From Seriola aureovittata (taxonomy: Eukaryota; Chordata; Actinopteri; Carangiformes; Carangidae), in assembly GCF_021018895.1 (NCBI RefSeq), contig NC_079368.1, forward strand, positions 2,146,001 through 2,210,000: a stretch of 64,000 nt of DNA. The letters run 5' to 3'. Below are positions 61,201 through 64,000 of this stretch, in pieces. The notes under the pieces were generated by a model that saw only the letters and a program-made list of their open reading frames with translations, had not been told where the DNA came from and ran no database searches. Positions within the stretch are counted from its first letter, which is position 1; each line of letters begins with the position of its first letter. A program made the position numbers and the translations under genes.

Positions 61201-62051
61201 AAGGATGCCCGTCCTCAAGAAAAACCCCACCTGCTTCCCCACAGCCAGCTACTCTCTGGAGTTTGAACTCATCACCATAGCATGTATATGTGCCATCTCC
61301 AGGCACAGCTGAACAGGACAAACTGCTCTAACATCAGCTTAGTTCAGATAGAGCATGAGGTAAAGAACGATGGTAGTAGTTTCTGAGAAATAGTCCATTT
61401 CACTCACTGTTATTGTTTTCCAGTGGAACGTGAAGATGTCACCATTCAATACACAGTGCATGTAATTAAAGATATTTTACATTAACCGGTATCATTGTGT
61501 CCATATATAGTTTTCTGGCATCATGGTGGTCACGACCTTTATCCTGACAACACAGCAGTATTACTACTTAAATATTCTCCGATAGAACACACAACAGTGG
61601 TTTAAAAGAAGCTTCTACATTGTATGTATGTGAACACTGAGTAGAAGTAACTGGTGCAGATATAAAAGAAGGTCGGAGTTTATGTGTGTGATATTTTGAA
61701 CGGAGTTTAGCGGACGTTCACACATAAGAAAGCAAGCGACGCATTGGGGTGAACTGTCCAAGATCATTATCGCTCAAACAGCTCTGCACTTGTAACTCGT
61801 GAAACTTCTGCGTTGTTTTATGAAGTTGACTGACACAATGCTGAAGTATGGCAGTAATGGCGGTACTGTATTCTAAGACAAAGTGAAATGATAAAAGTTA
61901 CTGTCGCCTGTTCCTTTTAGCCTATGACTGTCCTTCGTGTTATATGAATGTCTCATTACATGGCTATAAAATCATACTCACCTTTAGAGAGGATTTTGGA
62001 AATCGACTGAGCCAGTGATGGTTTCTCTGCCACCATCAAAACGGTCCTCAT
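36684..62051 (-). CDS. top3b: DNA/RNA topoisomerase III beta, complete, 18 coding exons
   Basis: TOP3B is a type IA topoisomerase that passes single strands of DNA or RNA; its animal homologues work with TDRD3 and FMRP. Exons in order: 61982-62051, 57916-58047, 56336-56442, 56133-56207, 54643-54839, 53980-54136, 53789-53902, 52971-53061, 51729-51883, 50482-50587, 48508-48654, 47989-48162, 46861-46989, 46430-46579, 45273-45373, 41104-41305, 38500-38687, 36684-36965. The sum is 2577 nt, 858 aa (human 862), and every phase closes. Toprim domain: [16 protein letters not shown] with Glu9, and [10 protein letters not shown] with Asp117 and Asp119. Catalytic site: [10 protein letters not shown] with Tyr336 in exon 9. 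Exons 15-18 carry paired-cysteine zinc motifs (CGKC, CSHC, CPYC, CNEC, CVEC, CNKC, CDAC, CVFC). An RGG/RG box occupies about 824-841 and the protein ends [10 protein letters not shown]. The exon 13 donor (GTCATT) is weak. The first coding intron hosts an antisense cytokine gene. Confidence 0.96.
39115..39420 (+). mobile_element. Possible non-LTR retrotransposon 3' remnant
   Basis: The stretch around 39176-39310 (phrases such as GGCAGGACAGAGAAGCAGCT and CTCTGCCATCAGGCTGTAAA) resembles the end of a LINE open reading frame followed by a short A/T-rich tail with ATAAATAAAG and GTCTGTCTGTC. The reading frame is broken. In a TOP3B intron. Family uncertain. Confidence 0.35.
40447..40757. repeat. Dispersed repeat, copy 1 (Harbinger-like non-autonomous candidate)
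   Basis: This segment and 53145-53487 share long stretches (for example CCACAACGATCATTATTCCC, TTTTAAGTAATTCAGCATCG, CCCTTTAAGATTCTTTGTGA and TTTCTCCTAAATCTGCAAGT). Both are in TOP3B introns and in the same orientation. Phrases in the second copy (TAGGAGCTACTTTTAGCCTT...GAATACGGGCC) resemble ends of fish PIF/Harbinger-type elements. Confidence 0.6.
40789..41030. repeat. 21-bp minisatellite, about 11.5 units
   Basis: Unit GTGTCAGCTGGTTTCAGTCTA repeats head to tail, with a second unit type starting GTACAAGC at units 5, 8 and 10. Because 21 is divisible by three, long repetitive open frames appear on both strands, but none belongs to a gene. It lies 74 bases beyond the donor of TOP3B exon 16 (41104). 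Confidence 0.9.
42010..42790 (+). mobile_element. Tc1-like transposon remnant with DDE-domain transposase fragment
   Basis: The plus strand at 42022-42537 encodes 171 residues recognisable as Tc1 transposase C-terminal half: [20 protein letters not shown], then [20 protein letters not shown] and [20 protein letters not shown]. The N-terminal DNA-binding half is missing, an internal piece between the first and second aspartate motifs appears deleted, and the last catalytic Glu of the usual NPIEH is replaced (NPTKH). Two GGGTACCAATA/GGGTGCCAATA phrases near 42587 and 42773 look like remnants of the Tc1 3' end. Inactive; sits in a TOP3B intron. Confidence 0.8.
43784..43867. repeat. Long (GT)n microsatellite, about 42 units
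   Basis: The longest pure dinucleotide run of the window, in the intron between TOP3B exons 15 and 16. It is (CA)n on the TOP3B sense strand. Confidence 0.95.
43878..44190. repeat. 30-bp interrupted tandem repeat containing CCAATCAG
   Basis: Units of about 30 bp (ACAAACCAACTATCCAATCA plus GAATACGGCT) occur in tandem at 43895-43985 and again, diverged, at 44098-44190 after about 100 bases of other sequence. Directly next to the GT tract. Confidence 0.75.
44212..44760 (+). mobile_element. Tc1-like fragments: a 5' end piece and a DNA-binding-domain piece
   Basis: 44212-44280 carries AGAAGTTTACATACACTTTG and TTTGGTAACATTGCCTTTAA, typical of a Tc1-type 5' region. From 44430 to 44706 the plus strand encodes the helix-turn-helix half of another Tc1-family transposase: [16 protein letters not shown] in one frame and [37 protein letters not shown] in another, so it is frameshifted. 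The catalytic DDE half is absent; element-like 3' sequence follows directly. An internally deleted, dead copy. Confidence 0.75.
45816..45845. repeat. Perfect 12-bp inverted repeat with 6-base loop
   Basis: CAAATGTGAGAT, then CTTACC, then ATCTCACATTTG. The neighbouring GATCTTAC and GTAAGATC offer an alternative pairing. Intronic in TOP3B; no gene or terminator function is implied for nuclear DNA. Confidence 0.8.
48211..48242. repeat. (ATT)n microsatellite
   Basis: About ten ATT units in the TOP3B intron between exons 11 and 12, about 50 bases upstream of the exon 12 acceptor. Confidence 0.85.
49094..49865 (+). mobile_element. hAT-family transposon remnant
   Basis: The plus strand at 49243-49428 encodes [20 protein letters not shown], the conserved C-terminal dimerisation motif of hAT transposases (usual form PATSVPSERVFS). 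ACTGTTAACCGACAA at 49126-49140 and its exact inverse at 49834-49848 are 15-bp sub-terminal inverted repeats. Everything upstream in the transposase is missing. An AT microsatellite (49179-49204) with poly-T and a 155-bp purine tract have grown inside the element. Located between TOP3B exons 10 and 11. Confidence 0.75.
49497..49651. repeat. 155-bp uninterrupted polypurine tract (GGA/GAA)
   Basis: Pure A/G on the plus strand, mainly GAG, GGA and GAA triplets with partial mirror symmetry. On the TOP3B sense strand it is polypyrimidine (CTC/TTC). Such tracts can form triplex DNA and stable R-loops. Confidence 0.92.
50800..51470. repeat. Interspersed-repeat-like block
   Basis: Repeated themes such as ACTTCCTGTTT, GTAGGTGGCGCTGTGACTAT and CAATATGTACATTTTCACCA resemble abundant non-coding fish repeats. 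In the intron between TOP3B exons 9 and 10; no open frame of interest. Class uncertain. Confidence 0.35.
51605..51685 (-). mobile_element. Small Tc1-like remnant beside TOP3B exon 9
   Basis: The minus strand reads [22 protein letters not shown] is the hallmark around the last catalytic residue of Tc1 transposases. Only this short piece is recognisable, 44 or more bases beyond the exon 9 donor. Confidence 0.4.
51970..52620. repeat. Interspersed-repeat-like block
   Basis: Intronic sequence with phrases such as TATCTACCAAGTTTTATAAT and AAGCCCCGCCCTTCGCAAGG that read like an old non-autonomous repeat. Between TOP3B exons 8 and 9. No coding potential. Confidence 0.3.
53145..53487. repeat. Dispersed repeat, copy 2 (Harbinger-like non-autonomous candidate)
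   Basis: Partner of 40447-40757. It extends further than copy 1, ending with TTAGCCTTAAGATGCTCTGT and GAATACGGGCC. In a TOP3B intron. Confidence 0.6.
55850..56100. repeat. Imperfect inverted-repeat block next to TOP3B exon 4
   Basis: Contains several forms of AGGTGTAAATGC and opposing versions of GATTGGATCTC/GAGATCCAATC, suggesting a short non-autonomous element with internal symmetry. It lies a few tens of bases from the exon 4 donor (56133). Confidence 0.4.
59364..59374 (+). promoter_or_regulatory. TATA box of the nested IL-17-like gene
   Basis: The string TATATAAATAG lies 162 bases before the IL-17-like start codon. A start site about 25-30 bases downstream would give a leader of roughly 140 nt, including an A-rich stretch at 59439-59478. 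This is a strong TATA element, as in many inducible cytokine genes, and argues that the nested gene has its own promoter. Transcription start is inferred, not seen. Confidence 0.6.
59536..61312 (+). CDS. IL-17-family cytokine, 3 exons, nested in TOP3B intron 1
   Basis: Exons are 59536-59550, 60357-60532 and 61084-61312 (420 nt, 139 aa); GTAAGA and GTGAGT donors and two AG acceptors keep frame. Residues 1-22 form a hydrophobic signal peptide split across exons 1 and 2 ([12 protein letters not shown]), so the product should be secreted. The mature part shows the IL-17 pattern: [20 protein letters not shown] (Trp61-Ser-Tyr, then Asn-Arg-Val-Pro), Cys81 and Cys87, TIPVSL in place of the usual SVPI, MPVLKK, Cys114, and a terminal Cys-x-Cys (131/133) in [10 protein letters not shown]. 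Cys29 and Cys35 are extra N-terminal cysteines that could serve dimerisation. IL-17 ligands act as cystine-knot-like dimers on IL-17 receptors in mucosal defence. The subtype is unresolved; a teleost-specific form such as IL-17N or an A/F-type member are the candidates. Antisense to TOP3B, inside its first coding intron. Confidence 0.85.
61465..61470 (+). promoter_or_regulatory. Candidate poly(A) signal (ATTAAA) of the IL-17-like gene
   Basis: ATTAAA occurs about 150 bases after the IL-17-like stop codon and is followed within 40 bases by a GT-rich stretch (atcattgtgt). It would end the transcript well before the first TOP3B exon on the other strand. This is a common hexamer, so confidence is moderate at best. 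Confidence 0.4.
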
Positions 62052-62224
62052 TTTTAAGTGCTATCAGTTCCTCGTACTGTTAGTAGTGTTGGTGAGCTGC
62101 TGTTGTCTCAACTATCTCACACCGGATCAATAGGCGTCGGTAATAACAGCTTTACTACTGTAAATGTCAATTTTGCAAATAACTGCTTGCTAATAGTCAA
62201 TTTTAAGACCCACACAAGCGGCCA

Positions 62225-62275
62225 TAGCAGCCGGCTTCTTCTTCTTCTTCTTCGTCTTCTTGTCCGTCTTCTTCT
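62225..62275. repeat. (CTT)n-rich stretch in the TOP3B upstream region
   Basis: CTT/CTTCGTCTT repeats about 175-225 bases before the TOP3B start codon, in the likely TOP3B 5' leader or promoter (GAA repeats on its sense strand). No TATA box seen. Confidence 0.7.
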
Positions 62276-62476
62276 AATGAATTTCCGGCAGGCTGTACAC
62301 TGAAAAGCGTAATGCTGCCCCCCACAGACAAGGGATAGCTATTCATGGTCCGTTCACAAAGTATAATTCTTTTTCAGTTGTTCACGTTGTCTAATGAAAC
62401 ATTTAGGGGGTATTGTCTAATTTCATTGTCCGACTTGTACTAGTATGTTGACGTTTGTGAGCTCGCGCTTCATTAG

Positions 62477-62481
62477 CCAAT
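62477..62481 (+). promoter_or_regulatory. CCAAT box in the TOP3B divergent promoter region
   Basis: CCAAT lies about 430 bases upstream of the TOP3B ATG and just upstream of the candidate plus-strand transcript. Fits a bidirectional, TATA-less promoter, but is a short motif. Confidence 0.3.
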
Positions 62482-62499
62482 GCTGCCTGAACGCTGTTA

Positions 62500-63440
62500 A
62501 CGCTAAGTGTGCGCTATTGTCGCATTGGATGATGCGCCTAGAAAGCGATGTTTATCTCCATGTCGAAGGACCGCTCCGACAAGAAACCACGTTCAACTGC
62601 AAAGAAGCAAAACACGAGTAAATCCTGGTGTGGTTTTCCACCGCGGGAAACAGCTCTGGGTGAGTAGAGAGATGAGACTTTTCTGTTAGACTGGTGAGTA
62701 ACATCTAATGTTGGTCTGTAGCTAAAAGTATCATTAGTGCAAATGACAAAACGTACCGACAAACACTTCAAGTGACATAAATGTATGATTGATGATGTTG
62801 ACAGACGTTTAAGTGATTTAGTAGAATTCAGCCTGTTCCTGCAGCTGTTGTCCAGATAGATGCGTCACTAACTTTTTTTTACAAGTAAAACAAAGAGACT
62901 GTTTGATCCAGAACCAGCGGGTTCAGGATCCACTGCCTAATACTGTATTTATTTTAGCATATTCATATCTATCTTTACTATTTATTATACAAACACAACA
63001 GACCTAACATGTTTGAATATAAAGAACTTGTATGATCTAAACTAATTGTCCTCTCACATGTTTGTCTGTATCAGGACCAGAAGTCCAGTCCAGTCCTCCC
63101 CAGTGTTGGACCAGCACCTGCCTTTTCTTCTGTGTCTGGCCTCATCAACCATCAACAACCACATTACAGTAACACCTCAGAGTATTATCCCTGCACAGAA
63201 CACATATTGTCTATACTGCGATCTTTTGCACATCCTGCTCAGCAGGAGTTTTGTCAACACTTTTGTACATAGTTTTTTTCATAGCTTTATTATTTTAATA
63301 TGTGTATCTATGTATATTTATCTTTTTGCTTGTTGCAGTATTTTACCCTTTTATTGCTATTTCCTGTTAATATGTTTATTGGAAACACCAAGCCAAATAC
63401 CTTGTAAGTAAAAACCTACCTGGCAATAAACCTTATTTTC
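62500..63440 (+). ncRNA. Candidate divergent two-exon transcript upstream of TOP3B
   Basis: A strong donor (CTCTGG then GTGAGT at 62660) and an acceptor (TTGTCTGTATCAG ending 63074) would join an exon near 62500-62659 to 63075-63440, followed by AATAAA at 63426 and GT-rich DNA. With the ATG at 62548 the spliced frame gives only about 69 residues with no recognisable family. A longer 65-residue open stretch in exon 2 has no upstream ATG in phase. So a non-coding promoter-associated RNA or a small unknown protein are both possible. Confidence 0.35.
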
Positions 63441-63444
63441 TGAT

Positions 63445-64000
63445 TGTGCCTTTGTGATGATGTCATCATCCCTTCCTCATGCTGCTGTAGCCTCACACCC
63501 ATGTGTCATGCAGTATCCCCTTGTCTTCATATTTTTATAGGTAAATAAAAACATACTGTTTGTACTACAAGTACTCATAATTTGTTTCAGTGCTATCAAC
63601 AATTTTAACTATTAACAATAAATGCACATATAAATAATAAATTATAAGGAACATGGGGAAAACAACAACATGATTAACTGGACAGGGGTGAAGAGGTGAA
63701 ATGTATGGAGGTGGAGCAAGTAGCACGATCTTACACATTATACCTTTAAAGAGACAGACAGGGCTTTCTCTAAGGGCTTTTTGTACCATTGGGTGTTCAA
63801 ATCATGACAGCAGGTTGGCGGCTACAGAAATGTATACCACTAATATAGTCCCAATTTTTATGATGTAGGCCTAAATGAGACATACACTTCCACAGGCTGC
63901 TCCGTTGCCTGGATACACCTCTGTGAAACATTCGGGAATGTTGTGACACGTGTCAGTTGGCCTTTTATCAAAATCCAGTCAAGTCATGAGTAAACTTTAT
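63445..64000. other. Right window edge, no gene recognised
   Basis: AT-rich sequence with several possible poly(A) hexamers on both strands; no exon-like segment resembling a known family. Confidence 0.45.

Noticed and set aside
59536..61312. Growth-hormone/prolactin-type hormone as an alternative for the small secreted protein
   Set aside because: Cysteine pattern, TWSY...NRVPQVI block and terminal C-x-C fit IL-17, not the four-helix hormone fold.
62507..62689. Sixty-codon frame upstream of TOP3B that would join in phase to a 65-codon frame at 63075
   Set aside because: The frame opens with GTG and has no ATG before the donor, so translation is unlikely; kept only as a possible non-coding transcript.

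Overview
This window is vertebrate nuclear DNA, almost certainly from a ray-finned fish. The genes are split into many short exons with GT/AG introns. The introns are full of CA/GT microsatellites, and the mobile elements are types abundant in teleosts: several Tc1-like copies, a hAT remnant and a DIRS-type tyrosine-recombinase retroelement. There are no bacterial operons, CRISPR arrays or rRNA/tRNA genes that I could see. I cannot name the species.

Layout. (1) 712-12455, plus strand: the 3' eleven coding exons of a tight-junction protein 2 (ZO-2) gene, from the SH3 domain to the C-terminal TEL PDZ ligand; the PDZ-encoding exons lie before the window. (2) 12.5-22.9 kb: intergenic DNA between convergent genes, holding two Tc1-like elements and a degenerate DIRS-like element with inverted and direct repeats. 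(3) 24498-32571, minus strand: a complete seven-exon PPM1F (POPX2) protein phosphatase, 438 aa, with a likely non-coding first exon near 34.9 kb and a CCAAT/CRE promoter near 35.13-35.16 kb. (4) 36684-62051, minus strand: a complete 18-exon TOP3B (DNA/RNA topoisomerase III beta), 858 aa, with every exon phase closing. Its introns hold a 21-bp minisatellite, Tc1 fragments, a hAT remnant carrying a 155-bp pure-purine tract, and dispersed repeats. (5) 59536-61312, plus strand: a small three-exon IL-17-family cytokine gene nested antisense inside the first coding intron of TOP3B, with its own TATA box. (6) 62.1-63.45 kb: the TOP3B upstream region, with a possible divergent two-exon transcript of unclear coding potential.

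The pairing PPM1F-TOP3B, both on one strand, matches the human 22q11 order. TJP2 is on a different human chromosome (9q21), so its position beside PPM1F reflects a fish-lineage arrangement. The genes are not a pathway: TJP2 is a junction scaffold, PPM1F a Ser/Thr phosphatase acting on CaMK/PAK signalling, TOP3B a topoisomerase and the nested gene a secreted cytokine. The most interesting architectural point is the IL-17-like gene inside TOP3B. I found no clearly new biochemical system.
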